Part shown: positions 22,480-35,535 of the stretch, piece by piece | Layout of the letters: each line of letters begins with the position of its first letter | How positions within the stretch are numbered: position 1 is the first letter of the stretch | From: Nereocystis luetkeana | Lineage: Eukaryota; Sar; Phaeophyceae; Laminariales; Laminariaceae | Direction of reading: 5' to 3' | Length of the DNA stretch: 64,000 bases | Assembly: GCA_031213475.1 (NCBI GenBank) | Contig: JARUPZ010000003.1 | Span: forward strand, 6,750,740 to 6,814,739 | Notes under the pieces: model-generated | Told to the model about the DNA's origin: nothing | Database searches by the model: none | The model's input: only the letters and a program-made list of their open reading frames with translations | Translations under genes and position numbers: made by a program

Positions 22480-23926
22480 ATTCGACGGATTACCTATCGA
22501 TTAATAAACATGTTATCGAACGTATATATTCACGCCAAGTGCGCACTACGTATACCCATTCATTCGCATACCGCGTGGTGTCTGAGGAAGGGATAAGCGA
22601 TGATTTTGCCCACGGACTTGCTAGAGTGAGTACTAGTGCACCGACTTGGAACGATTTGTTGATATTCCAGTCCGGTTTGTACAAATTGAATGTCATTATG
22701 TGCCAATTGTTGAGCAGTCTTATCTCTCGCGTATTGGTGTCGTGTTCGTGTGATCCATATCCTACATCGTTTATTTGTACTACACGGGGACCTGTTGTTT
22801 CTTAGTGTAGCAATGGAAACATGGGAGGGATTAGTGACATCGTCAACATACAACAAACGATAGTAATATTTTTATGTTCCTCCCAATGACCGAGTGTACG
22901 GGACGTGGAAAGAATTCCATGCGAGGTTATACAGTGAGAAAAAAGTCATACAGTAAAGGATTTGAACGATGCTCCTTACATGCGCAGGTCGACTGAATCT
23001 TGCTGAATGTTGAATGATGTGGCATCCAGGACTATCGTTTGAGACGTGGATATGGGTAATAATGTATACCTCTGAAAGAAACTCCGTCGTGCAGTTTGTT
23101 ACCACGGAGCGTCGGGCTAGCCTTCATTTCGTAAGCGTTATTCATAGGCGTACTGCTGTGGCGCTATTGAGTCAGTTTCGTGGAAAATTCCCATGGCCGC
23201 AGACACGAGCCCCATTAGAGAGAATGCTAAATCACGGGAAGGGGGAGTCGAAGATAGTCATTCATGACTAGAGCCAGGAATATGATGAACTATCAAGTTG
23301 TTTTCAATAGTAATATGTTGAGCATATCAAATACCTGGTACAAATTTAGCGTAGACTTGTGGACACTAGCCGGTCCGTTTACTGCGTGTAGCTTGTAACA
23401 ACAGCGCTTGGCGAGAGCAAAGTTGTGTGAATGAGTTTAATCGTGACTGGTACTGGAGCCGTTTGCACATATATGTAGATATATGTTCACATGTGAATAA
23501 CGTTAGTTACCCAACGTTGTTATAGCATGTCCAAGTCGATGTAATACGTATTTGTTGATATATATAATATGGTTGTGTGGACTCCGGTTCATGACCCGTG
23601 CGAACCAAGTCGATGTTGTCCGTAACACCTTGCCGGTGCCATATCAAAGTGCTTGATACCGTGCCATCCGCTGATTTGCACCTTGAACGGCCCACTTGAA
23701 TATATGGACCATTACTGTATTTTCGTTGTCATCAATGGGTCTCGACCACAAAGTGCACAGATATACAGCACCACTTGGCGTAAACATTTTTCTGGTTCGC
23801 CCTTACAGAGTATAGGCCATCGTGTTTTTGATTTTGATTATATTATAAAAAGGAGAGCATGGGGCTGATGTATTCTTAGAAGATTCACTGTGTTTTCGAA
23901 ACTTTGACAGAGGGGACGAGGTTTTA
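22480..23926. other. upstream flank of gene B1, nothing firm
   Basis: Aligns in reverse complement with 39990-41500. Open frames exist on both strands but none keeps both start and frame in B2. I see no gene. Confidence 0.4.
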
Positions 23927-24031
23927 ATACGGGGGACAATAATTAATAGGACCTATGGTACACCCAAAACCGACATATTCCCTATATATTTACTACACAT
24001 ATTTGGCCGTATTTACTAGGGCCCCCCGTAA
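23927..24031 (+). mobile_element. MITE, B1 copy
   Basis: 105 bp, the same length as the intact copy at 63005-63109. Ends ATACGGGGGACAATAATTAA and GGCCCCCCGTAA are imperfect inverted repeats. Interior includes AGGACCTATGGTA. The orthologous B2 site is also occupied (39889-39991). Confidence 0.7.
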
Positions 24032-24689
24032 AAATATCCCATCCAATTGGTTCACGCTGTTGAAACACTTTCTGCGCCGCACGTCAACGCCCGAACGTTC
24101 GTACTAATAATCGTGTTACACAACGACTGCCGAATCAATCGAATAAAAAAACAAAAACACTTCGGGTTAGTCGGGTGGTCTACAATTCGACGAGACATTC
24201 CGACCAAAAATAGCTTCGTGAAACCAATTTGTGAATCAAATGGTCGCCATCAACCATGTTCGTTGGAAATCAAACATTCATATTCGTGTTTGCACAGGTG
24301 CTTCGCCTATTTACAGAGGGAAATCATCCAGAGGACGGAACCGCGCATGAAAATGTCAACATCCCGGAGTCATTGATGTTCCATAGTCTCAGCAGTACAG
24401 TATACCTAAACGCCGTAATGGCACTATTAATACTTACTATTAACAGTTGAGTACAACGCATGGTTATGGGCGTGAAGCTCAATTGATTGTCTGTCTGTGC
24501 AGAGGGAATTGTCTTAGGGCCCTTCTTAAGAACAAAATATTTTCATGATATTTCAATAGCCAAACATGAACTTGATTTGATTTTATTCGATTATCAGGGG
24601 AAAAATGCCTTCGGGTCCTCCTATCGACAAATAGCTATATTTACGAAAAAACGAATAACCCACAAGGGCCAACGAACAACAGAGGGCAA

Positions 24690-26698
24690 CCAACGAGGAA
24701 AACGATGGCCGGTGTCCTACCCGGGGTGCCAATGGTCAGCCGCCTGTTGTTTAAGCCGGCCCGCCGAGGAGTCTGTCGCTCTTAGGTCGCCTTCGGTGGC
24801 TGGCGCAGTCCCAAATTTATATGTGTACGCAAGCAGCAGCGACGGAGACACAGCGATCGCAGCTCATTTCATGGTGTGTACTACGACTACTACTAGGGCG
24901 ACGTCTACCCCGCCCGTTCGGTGGCCCACGTGATTCCAAGGACCGGCTCAAGACGTGGAACATGGCGTGGGATGTACTGCTCCTACGGCCACAACGTCCG
25001 CTAGGGCTGATTTTCTGTTCGTGGTAATTGCTACATCACCGACTCAGGCAGCATTGTGCGCTCTTGCCTTGGCTCGGCTCCGACCGAATCTATGGTGCAT
25101 ACTTGACGACAAACGCTCGGACAAGGGACATCCTCAGGCCTGACGTTGAACGACGTTTTCGTTTGCATAATTTGTCAACACGGCAGTGGTGTCTGCTTCA
25201 GCTGTCTGGGAAGCCTCCGTCAGTAGACCACAATCGGCGGCATCGCTGTGCTCAGTCGGATGAGATTTATTGACAGCATATAGTGTTATCGCAAGAGCGG
25301 GTGTTGTGCCAGCAGCAGCAGCAGCAGCTGCTTTTGCTGCGGGTATCAGAGGACCAGAAAAGAGTGGTGTTGCTCCTGTCAAAGCGAAATCAACCAGGCT
25401 AGGCCATTGATGGAGGGCACGTGTGCTCGAGCCGTAGCTCCGTAAGGTGTCATATGATGGAGGTTTACTCTCCGTTTTATGATCGTTGGAATGCGTACTT
25501 TAACTGGGACAATTCTACGAATACGATACGCATGTCCCATATATATGTACATATTCGTCCTTGAACTGGCGCTCGGTGGGAAATCAGTGGTGTTTCCGAA
25601 GGTTTTGCCAACAAATACGATACCTCGTTTGTAGAACGCCTCTGATGTGGACCAGAAACAGCTCGATCATAGGCTCCGAAAGAAAGCAACATTAGACACA
25701 CACAAACAACACTGAATCCCATAGGCATGACGATTCGGAACAAGAAATAAAATGGGCCAGCCCGAGGTCCAGACGTCAAAACCACTGACAGGTCGATATG
25801 TTTGAATTTGCCGGCTCGCCTACAGCCCCCTTTGCATGGATATCACTAGCAATGTAATGTTCCAGGCCGGGTCGAGGTTGTTGAAGCTATGACCGACCAG
25901 TACGCGCCTGGACTGCCTGAAATCGTCATTTACCAGGATGGGCTGCAGTTTACCGAATGTAGAAAGGGGGGGGGGCGGCCGGTCGCGGCCAATAATGTGC
26001 AGTATGAATGGGCCGAACAAAGCCGGCCGGCGCGACGAAGCTTAAACCGGGGGCCGCCTACCAGCGTCAGTCCCTCACAAGCCTTGGTTATTACAGCCCG
26101 TGATGATGGCTTACGGACCACAGCACTGACGAAATCCATATACTCGGAATCAAGCTTCGACATTCCCTGACCACTCCCTCGTTGGTTTAAACGCTTCCCC
26201 GACAGAACGTATGGTCATGGTCCCACCAATTTCTTGTCCGCTTTGGATTACGTTTTTCCTCATCATGCCGTGCACCGAAGCTTTCAAGTACTCGACGTCG
26301 TTGCAATGTGAAATTTACCATATTCACACTGTAAATCATCGCAAGAGGGGCGTTGGCTGCCTTGACCTCGTGCATGCAGGAACCGGGATAAACCCACACG
26401 AAGGTTTGTATTACGTACTCTGTGCAACTCGTGCGTAAGAAATCGTTGGGCCAATGTAGTGCTGTAGGTTCTCCGTCGTAGACAAGCAAACAACACGTTC
26501 ACTCGCTGGGGTACTCAGAACGGTGCCATACGTGACAACGCGTGCTTAGGCATTGTGTTATCCGAACCTGTCGGCGGGTAGTCACCTTGGATGCACCCCT
26601 TTGTGAGGTGTCACTGGTGCATTTGAAGGCCGTAACAAACGACCGGAGTAGGGGATTTCGTGTTTCAGGCGAGAGTGACACCTGGCTGTAGTCAGCGG
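24690..26698. other. C segment, first part: worn copies of other unit parts
   Basis: 24690-25400 resembles 13660-14290, with shared GTACTGCTCCTACGGCCACA-like text and a CAG run. 25480-25800 resembles 3290-3620, a relic frame now broken. No gene is supported. Confidence 0.4.
25309..25328 (+). repeat. short (CAG)n run
   Basis: Six to seven CAG units within a CAG/GCT-rich stretch. Confidence 0.7.
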
Positions 26699-26853
26699 CT
26701 GAACCGCAACAAATTGTCAATCCTCACCGACTACGTTATACAGCAGAGTGTCTTTTTCACCTACAGACGGTGACGAAACGCAGCAGGTAACCCATCCGAC
26801 CTACAGCCGCCTATGAAACACAGCAGGGTGTCATTCAGACCTACAGAAGAGTG
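26699..26853 (-). repeat. ~40-bp minisatellite (U1 copy)
   Basis: On the minus strand, four worn units of about 40 bases built on CTGTAGGTCGGA...GACACCCTGCTGTGTTTCGT. The same array is found inverted at 63790-63980. Confidence 0.6.
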
Positions 26854-27509
26854 CCGATGCTATACCTAAAGATAGTTCGCTGTCGCAGCAATACAGTTTT
26901 GGACCGAGGCACATACATTTCATCAAGTGGTCCGCATGTATCGTTTTCGCGGTGGATAGTGGGCATCGACACATAGAGCGTGAGAGCGAACGGCAGATGA
27001 AAACAATCCGCGTTGCCCAGCTTTCACACCGGCCCATGAAATACTCGCGTCTGGTTCAAGTGGTTTGTCAAGAACTTTACACAAGCGATTTTCCCGTCTA
27101 AACACATTTATCTTGCCCGTTGGCCCTGCCAAGAGAAAACGTGATAAAGCGTTCCTAACATTATATAAAAAGTTGCCTTGTGCCGGTCTATAAAGAGGAG
27201 GTGAATATTACCTGGATCGTTCGCGTCGTCGTCACTAGCTTGGATGCCAACCTGCTACCCACTGGCGGGATGCAAAATAGTACCAGTCCGGATATTTCAT
27301 CGTCAAGGACCTTACAATGATTAACCGTAATTTCATATGAACATGACAGTGTAGCAGTCATTGCAGTGCTACCCTGTAATTTTATCCTGGTGAAGCCCTG
27401 GTAGTCTCAGAGTGGGTATTTCCCAGTAAGGAATTTTCCCCCGTTAATAGTCCCCACCTGGTAGCTATGATACTGGAAGGTCAATGTCGTTCTCATCAGG
27501 AGCTAGGAT

Positions 27510-27779
27510 TCAACCATTTTCTCGACTAGCGAAATACTCCAGCGTGAACAAGGTAAGGATAGATCGTCGTACACTGATGCAATACCGTTTACAACGATTG
27601 CATACATGTAACGGAGATTTACATGTAGTTGTAGCTTCAGCTCTGCCGACCAATTCCACACACGTGTGTCGCTGCCAATCGGAGACCATTAGACAGCTGG
27701 GGTGCAGGTAGTGTTTACTATGGCCTTGGTCATTACAGTATCGGCAGTATACATTGTCAATGGTTGTTGCTCCGCTCAT
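27510..27779 (-). CDS. hypothetical Cys/His-rich ORF, possible zinc-binding module
   Basis: 89 aa. Cysteines at 12, 15, 29, 40, 53, 60, 63 and 67 with histidines nearby; CRYCNDQGH and LHVCNRCKRYC are the two pair-like clusters. The spacing recalls treble-clef or transposase C-terminal zinc modules but fits no family I can name firmly. The U3 copy (about 62785-62990, plus) keeps WQRHTCVE and SVRRSI but has in-frame stops and loses several cysteines. It may be a remnant of a larger gene. Confidence 0.28.
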   Translation of the reverse strand: MSGATTIDNVYCRYCNDQGHSKHYLHPSCLMVSDWQRHTCVELVGRAEATTTCKSPLHVCNRCKRYCISVRRSILTLFTLEYFASRENG

Positions 27780-28446
27780 CAGAAGCTTGAAGGGAGCCCT
27801 ATGTCCATCATTCTCAGCTTTCCACTCATGTCAATAGCCGATTAGGTCAATTAAGGCTGCTAATCTGTGGAGAAACTAACCGTGTGTTCTAGCGGACTTT
27901 TCAACACAGCTCCAAAACGTCTCAGTCGTGTGACCCTCAGTACAGAATATCTCGACATGGGAAAATGCTTTTTGTTTGCTGCAATGATTTTTCGTGCGTA
28001 CGTAATAGCTGACGACCTATAATAGCGTAGTTAGTTGTTGATCTCCTGAAGACCTTTCATGCAGTCGTGTTGTTCACTAGCGAGACAAGGAGGTCTATCG
28101 CTCGGAATCTTCAATCTGAAATGGCTCCCGAAACCCTTTCGGAGCCTTACAAACTGACACGATAATGTGGCAGTCATTGTACGACTGCACGTAACCGTCA
28201 AGCCGGTGTAGCCAAATCAAAAGCTAGGTAATGCTGTTCCTAACGTGCTCTACAGTATTGGACGGGTGAATAGCAGAAGACGGTTCATCCCAAGGATCGT
28301 TGGTTTTCGCTAGCAGTAGATGTCATAGTCTGTGGCACATCGGCGTCGTTGTTGGCCTAAGGGGATATTTATGAGTTGCGCCAGGTATCCTAATTATTTA
28401 ATTCGAAAACAAAATACTCTCCACTCGCTAATAGCTACTAGGTATA

Positions 28447-28749
28447 TCATTCCACGCCAGCCAATAGAGGGTGTTTGATTGCCTCGAGGACCGTTGACTG
28501 CTTGTCATCGACAGGAAATCCGCACTGATGTATTCCTGCTGAGGACAATCGTGGGAATACGTACGCACATGAACGTGCAACTTCTACGCATCGGTTCACC
28601 CCCACAAGGCGTATTATCCCCGATATAATCGTCCGAGCTAAGAACGGGATCGCCTTGGTGACGACTTTTGAAGATTGAAACACCCAATATTGACGGAAAT
28701 GTGGACTCGTAGAATGCCGATAGGGTGTATTGTGCAGGTTCACGCCCAT
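28447..28749 (-). CDS. hypothetical ORF, 100 aa (A2 copy of 280-582)
   Basis: Same length, start and stop as in A1. The last 37 residues are nearly unchanged while synonymous sites differ. No function can be assigned. Confidence 0.25.
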   Translation of the reverse strand: MGVNLHNTPYRHSTSPHFRQYWVFQSSKVVTKAIPFLARTIISGIIRLVGVNRCVEVARSCAYVFPRLSSAGIHQCGFPVDDKQSTVLEAIKHPLLAGVE

Positions 28750-31424
28750 GCTAATCTGGAAGGCTAGAGCAGCGCTGGTAGAGTTGTTACTACGTGAATC
28801 TCTTTCACTTCGATCTAAGAAAACCTTCAGCTAAGCTTTTTCGCTGACCATAATATTGTTCCCAAGACGGAGTCCTCCTTGGAGTCAAATTCGGGGTCGA
28901 AAAACAGATCATAGTTTCTTACGCTGTCGCAGCTTTATTAGAGGGAATAAACTCCGACCCCGCCTCCAGGATTGTCTCGTGAATTTGGTTGCCGTACAAT
29001 GTCCGGAATCGGCCCCCTTTCGCCAGTTGTATATTACGGTTTACCCTTTCTATATCCCTCTACAAGGAACTTCGCTCGTCATACGTCCTAGTCTTTGTTA
29101 TGGATATCGATTAGAATGGTTGAAAATACGTCTCCACGTCGGCCAATTCGCTTCGGACGTTTACCCAAAACGATGTCAAAGCCAAGTCGTGCAAACACCT
29201 CCTTAGTCGTGCTGGAATAAAAATACCCTATGTGGCCCTAGTTTGATTTAACAATTGGATATGATGGTGGGGGTGTGGGCCCGAGGTTTACATTGGTCGT
29301 CCGTTTGTAGGACGATATTCGTGGCATGGGAGCGTGACTTCACGGAAAACGTTCTCGACATGACGTCAGGCATGCGATTTTTGTGTTGCTTCAAATCGTT
29401 GAGGTACGAGGCCTGCCAGAGTGCGTCTTCGCCGTTCACCACGTTAGGCCTGTTCAGTGTCTTCATAAGGTTAGCCCCATATTGAAATACTGACATAACA
29501 TGAGATATGCAAGAGGGTCTATGATCGGAAACACCTAACGACAGCCGTGCCTGCCACGTCACAATATATCACGGTTGTTGACATCGTCAAAACGGGAATG
29601 GTGCAACCCGAGACACCATGGCAGCTGGTGCCTAAGCAAGCAGACGTCACAAAAACAGCAGAAACGTTTTTCACGTAAGCAAGGTGTAGTCACAAAATCA
29701 TTGGAATTCAACGAAATCGAGACGAAAACACTGTTAACGTAAGTAAAACTCAATTATTTGATGATACTGTAAAAACACAACATGGACACGTGCACTGATA
29801 TCTCACAAGCCAATTAGGTAAAGACGGTTACGTTGATATGTTTCATTTAGCGCACCATTGACGACAATCTGAATCTAGAAAGTGTGAGAAAGTCTCATGC
29901 AGCATTTCGACACTGACGATCTCTCCACAAAGCTGGTTAACCGTCGGATCAGCACAGACAAATCCGGGGCCTTCAAGGGGCAATCATATGTACTACGTAT
30001 TATTATCGACTCACTGCTATTTCAACTCGTCATCTCCATATAACACGAATTACGCCTCGATTGCCGACCCCCTCCCTGATAGTGCTCTGAGGCCTCACAC
30101 CGTTCCAAAATTTGCCTCGATACTCGCACTAAGATCCATCCTGTCTTCAACAGACACCAAACAGCTCATGATCGATTCGCACCATGGCCAACCAATTCGA
30201 TACACACATAGCGTTTAACCGGTCGCATCAAAAGCCCTTTCCAAATCCCCACATACATACGTAGTGGGTATTGCATTTTTTACGAGGATGCAACCGCAGC
30301 GGCCCTCACTCACTGCTGAGTACACAGAAGGACGGGGGCCGACGATGAGAAATGTTGGCTGCTTTAAACACATTGCGGGACAACGCACAACATCGTACTG
30401 GACACGAGAGACCGTTAAAAACATTTTGGAGTGTGCCACATTCCGAATGTTCTGCTCAGGGAATGCCAAGCCTCATGCCCCGCAGTATGAAGGCCCCGAT
30501 ACACCTGTGCGGCCTAGAGTAGTGTGCGCACGACCCCGACGGAATGAATCCACTGGACTACTCGTTCGTGAAACTGTAGAGGTAGCGCACACTGCCAGCC
30601 CACGTTGAAGGCACTCTGGTTTGGTCGCAGGAAGACGATACACGTATTGAAAACAGACTGCACATGGCGGTTTCCCAGCTAGCTCGAAGGTCTCCAGGTC
30701 CTTTCGATTTGATCGTAGCGTTACTTCACCAAGATTTCCACCTGGAATGTGCATCGAAAGGCGTGGAGGAATTAAGCGCCAAGAACTCGTGAGAACCGCG
30801 TCGTCAACACCAAACATTCAAGTGTCTTGCACATACATGCGCATATGATGGGCAGCGAATATAAAGATTGCGGTGGACGTGGGAATACATATCCCTTCGC
30901 GAGAGTGTAAATGTGCGTGTGCGACAGGCTTCAGCTGAATGAGAGGGGATAAAGAAATATAGTTGGAGGAAACGTGCCGATACATATATTCTGGTGGTTC
31001 AAGGTTCTTGCAAAGTTCCAAGTTCGGTAGTGCAGACCTTGTCGCGCCCTCCTCAGCACGACACGTCGTTGATGTCCAAGCTGACGCGAGAAATCTGTTT
31101 GTGATCAAACCCCAATTTGGAATATCATTGAATTCCCTCCGTCCCAGAGAAGTCGTCGAAAAGGCAGTTCAGACCACACTGTTAGGAGCCCTAGGGTTTT
31201 CCTGGATTTGTATTGACTTGTTTATCGGGAAACGTGAACACGTTTGCCTTGTTGGGGGGGGGTTATTTATGTGCCCCTGTCATTGCACAGCAGCATTATA
31301 TATATATGTTTATACTTTATATATGTACTTTAGAGGTTCACCCATTTTTTCTCAGCCTCCAATGTCTCCCGAAAGGTATAATACGGAATCCAACGGGGAC
31401 ACATTTTTAAATACGACTGATGCT

Positions 31425-31835
31425 TTAAACATCTCGTACGTTTGCATTATGCCCAACAATGTAGATCAAAAATAGATAGGCTTCCTTGAATTGGTTTCCG
31501 TCAAGGTAGCCGTGATGGCTTCGAAAGTTGAGTCCCCGAATGCGATACCTTTTTCGTAGAACGCTTCTCAACGTCATCCGATCGCAATGGAAAACGCCAA
31601 ACGTAGTCTGTGTGAACTGGTCCGACAAGACGACGCCCCGTCCGGCCGTGAATACTCGTTCACAAGATTCAACATTGGAGAGCAAGCAGGCGCTGGATTG
31701 TGAAAACATGACCTCTACTCTGGTCAGATAGTTTTGGCTTGAGTAGTAGTCCCTGAAAAAGTTTACCTCGATATTTTGAAACAAACCTAGCGGATGTTTG
31801 CTGGTCAAATGTTGTATTGCTGTGTTTGAAGTCAC
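31425..31835 (-). pseudogene. relic coding segment, unknown (A2 copy of 3285-3623)
   Basis: Open for 136 codons and keeps CERVFTAGRGVVLSDQFT and VLRKRY. It diverges from A1 at about 20% of residues, so I regard it as drifting. Confidence 0.22.
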
Positions 31836-32089
31836 TAGTTTCGGATATTTCCTATCTTCTTGGCAGGTCCTTTCAAACCATCATGCAGTTAGGTTTTGAG
31901 GCTTCCTTGATATTGCACGGTTCTACGATTCAAGCCAGATATCTGTCGGTGGAATGAAAAAATGTTTTGGTTAGCACACTGATTGCACCCGGTCAGATGT
32001 TAAATTTACACAAAACTGTAGATTTTCAGCGTTATCTAAACGCCTTAGACAACTACCTGCTCGCCCGTTTTCAATGAACCTTAGTAACC

Positions 32090-32602
32090 ATGAAGTTGGA
32101 CCCTAGTGGTGAAAAAGTGTATATAGTGTTTGGTGTCGAGCCGCAAACGGCCGGATTATATTCGACGTCCACCTTGCGGTGGACTGTTTACCAGGCTTAC
32201 TTCCCCGTCAATTCAGCTATGACCAGTCTCTGTCGTCTTGCCTTGTGTCCAGGAGGTGTGTACAAGTTAATCATTTTTCACGACGGCAATGTTGGGATCT
32301 CAAGTATATCATTGCTCAATAAACATGGAAGTGGTCCATGGCACAGTCTACTAGGTGCAGGTCTGGTTCAACGAAGTTTTCAGAACGTTTACCAAACCAT
32401 ACCCAGATTAAAATCTGCAGATATCGTTGTATATTATCGTGGATACTACGTACATGCCTATGGTTTGTTTTTGAGTGTTCGTTCGGCACCATATATTTGG
32501 TATGTTGCTGCAGTCCGTCGTTCGTTGGTCCAGGATGTCAGTATCAAATATATTCCAAGCAGATATTCGGTTGGTCTGCTAACGTACAAAATGTCCGGTT
32601 GA
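32090..32602 (+). CDS. hypothetical ORF, 170 aa (A2)
   Basis: The longest uninterrupted plus-strand frame in this part of A2, with LYSTSTLRWTVYQAYFP and SLCRLALCPGGVYKLIIFHD. The A1 counterpart is frameshifted and the A3 counterpart has a stop where this has Tyr, though the frame around STSTLRW is still readable there. It overlaps the start of the internal tandem duplication. Either the last surviving version of an old gene or a chance frame; nothing recognised. Confidence 0.22.
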   Translation: MKLDPSGEKVYIVFGVEPQTAGLYSTSTLRWTVYQAYFPVNSAMTSLCRLALCPGGVYKLIIFHDGNVGISSISLLNKHGSGPWHSLLGAGLVQRSFQNVYQTIPRLKSADIVVYYRGYYVHAYGLFLSVRSAPYIWYVAAVRRSLVQDVSIKYIPSRYSVGLLTYKMSG

Positions 32603-35395
32603 TGGTAGTCGTGATGATTCGGTCATACGCACTAGTGGCAGTTGGTGGTAACGGCGCCTTGAATGAGGCACAGCAGGAGAGGCGGTTATAGAACAAATGA
32701 GAGAGATAAGTTGTCGGGATATCGTAGACGTTGAAGTTCGCATTTTCCGTACCTCGTGGCTAGCTCTCTGTGGTAATGCCATTGATAACACTCAGTGCTC
32801 CCGGCGTCAAGCAGGGTGCCGGAGGACGACAGTAATTTATGTCTGGTCTACCAAGTTGTATCCTGTGTTTGTTTATGTTGATCTCTAACAAGACTATTCT
32901 TGTATTTACGCCTTACGCTATTCCCGCACTTACCGCTTGAAGGTTCTTACATCGTCGGTCTTCACGGGCATGTTGTGCCGAACTTTGTTCGCTTCTGGTA
33001 TGTTTAATGTAATTTCAGTGTGGTGTCTCTACTCATTCAAACACGTTTAGTTTTCGCTTCTCACGTTAGCAGTACTGTAGAATCTACGTCCTCTTACGCC
33101 CGCAATCCTCCGTCACTACGAGTACGGGAAGACCAGTCAAGTGTAAGCCCGCCGCGACGCAGTCACACAGACCATCGTGAAGAACCCCCCCTCTCCGTAT
33201 CGATATCGGTAAAGTACGGTACATGGTGGCAGGTGGTATGGTGTGGGGGGGCGTAGGTCATACCCGTTGAAATATTCGAACTGCGGTTACCCCAACGCGT
33301 GAAGACTTCTTCGGTATGGAGCAACATCGTTTTCGTGCATGTCTATAGATGGTCCTTCAGGGAGTATTCAATTTTAAATAACATTGCGTGCCATGTTGTA
33401 ACTTGATTAGGTGCGAGAAGTGAGTTCATGTCACGAGATCTCCACACGTGCGAAGGAAATGCGCTACAACGGTGGAGAAGATCTTATTGTATGTGTGTCG
33501 ATACCAAAATATCGTGCTGCAACGAGGACAACACCACATTGGCATCGTTTACTTGTAGTGTGTATTTCGTGGCTTTCACCCCACGCAAGCATGCAGCAGT
33601 CCCTTCCTGTGAGAGTCATGTGGGGGCATGTCTGCTACGTTACCATGAAAGTTAAATGTGACCCAAAAAAATAAAAACGATGGTCATTGACCTCACAAGC
33701 GTTCTCGTGACTATCTCTCGCGGGTCTATGGCGGAGTATAATAGATGCAGGTTCGGTTTAATCAAGCGGATAGTCACGTTCACCGGACCATACCCAGATT
33801 AGAATCCGACAAATCGCGTTTAATATTTATATGGGTAGTTCGGAGATATCGATGATTTGCCTTATCTTGTTCGTTCGTCACCATGTATTTGCAATAATGT
33901 TGGTGTCATTTCTTGACGTATTCACATCTGTAATGCTGAAACATGTTCCAAGGAGATATGCGGCACGTATAGCAGCGTACAAGATAGGCCTGATGGAAGT
34001 AGTCGTGTTCCTCTAGTTATACCCACACGTCGCAATAGCTGACAACGGCACCTTGAAGTGGGTCAAACATGAGAGGTGGTTAGAGAACATATTTTAGCGA
34101 TGCAATAAGGGGGCATGACATACGTGAAATTCGGCCTTATACGTGCTTCATAGCTAACTCTGTGGTATACAGAGTGCTTAACGCAGTGCACCAGGTGTTC
34201 AACGAAGTGCCGGAGGGCAACACCCATAGGTATCCGACCCACCGAATATTATCCGGTGTTGTTGTTCGCTGAACTCAGACAAGACAACTTCTGAAAGCAC
34301 GCCTTGACAGTACCGCCGCACATGCGGTTTGAAGATGCCTACATACTTGGTCACTACGAGCGGACGCGGAACACCGTTTGTTGCTGGTTCGTCGAATGTA
34401 TTTCCAGTGTATGATTTCTCTTTAGTATAACACGTTTTGTTTACGTTTACGCCCTCCACGAGCCGACATCTCTGGTCACTGCGGAACTGCGCGAAGACAA
34501 CGTGGGCGTGAGCCCGCCACGGGGAAGCCCTTCAGCCCGCCGCGTGGAAGCTTCACTTGAAGTATCTATAATGCTAAAGTATGTGGTATGGAGGCACGTA
34601 TGGCACCGGGGGGTAGATGCTTACAACAGCGCATGCCCGTTTCAAGGGTTGAACCGCAGTTCCTTCAGCGTTTACAAGTATATCACACACCATCGGTGGT
34701 GAGCAACGTATGTGTTTGTGCATGCCTGTTCATGCGTCGGTTTGTGGGTATGACGTTAGTCAACATCTCTCAGGGGGTGTGACCTCATTAGGTTTGAGTA
34801 GTGAGGTGAATGCCATGGAATCTCCACACGTACGAAAATAACCTCCGCTACAATGGTGCAGTAGATCAGGGTGAACGCGTTTCAACGTCAAAAGGCCGCA
34901 TTCATGCGGTTCTTATAACGAGTACAAATGACATTGGCAACTTAATCAAGTGGCGTACATCTCGCAGTTTTTGTCCTACGCCAACATACAGCAGTCTTCT
35001 GCTCTTTGGGTAGCGTGGGAGCATGCCTACTAGGTTACCATGAAACCAAGAGTTGACAAACGTAATAAATAGGAAAGATTGACAGCCGATATTCCTGCAC
35101 CTGACAGAAGTTATCCGTATCACCTCTGGCGATTGAGGCCCATTGTCTTAATATGTATTTGGTTTGCGCCGCTGCTACCCTTGTGAGAATCCCATGTCGG
35201 AGGAAAAACGAGATAATTTTAAACTTATTATTGAACACTGTAATTTGAACAGAATCGAAGAATCAATAGTTTGTTTCCCACCGATATGGATCTTTTGTCG
35301 TAAATACAGGTTTGGTCGGTCACAATCTGCTAACCTGGTTCGCGCGGGGCATCGGCGAGCACACAGCCTTCAAATTTTGACAAGCGCCATAGCCC
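32334..35395 (+). repeat. internal tandem duplication, A2 copy
   Basis: Counterpart of 4170-7530. The spacing between the copies is about 290 bp shorter because of a deletion near 33719. Confidence 0.65.
33362..33719 (+). repeat. near-identical tract shared with 5218-5572
   Basis: See the A1 tract: three substitutions and one 2-base indel over about 355 bases. It ends at the deletion junction. Confidence 0.7.
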
Positions 35396-35535
35396 GCAAA
35401 ACAGCTATTTAAGCAGGAGTGCACGTTGAGGGCAGATTCAGCAGCTCCTACCCTATCTGTGGAACACTAAGCTGCCTGCCATATGGGACAGAACAGAGGC
35501 ACGCATGTCAATATCTGGAACCCAACATAATCACC

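Larger units (their letters stand above)
1..28171 (+). repeat. 28.2-kb repeat unit U1 (A1 + B1 + C)
   Basis: Position 1 of the window matches position 28172, and the match continues in the same order to 11029/39205. The same segment order in reverse complement is seen from 39206 to the window end. Anchor pairs read by eye: 7694 with 35554 and 55331; 9086 with 37191 and 53680; 20175 with 43753; 21895 with 42087; 24751 with 39206. The unit contains two F5/8C-like genes, one in the A half and one in the B half. The halves are themselves paralogous: A 2100-2290 resembles B 18600-18800. The true unit boundary is unknown because the window starts inside a repeat. Confidence 0.85.
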
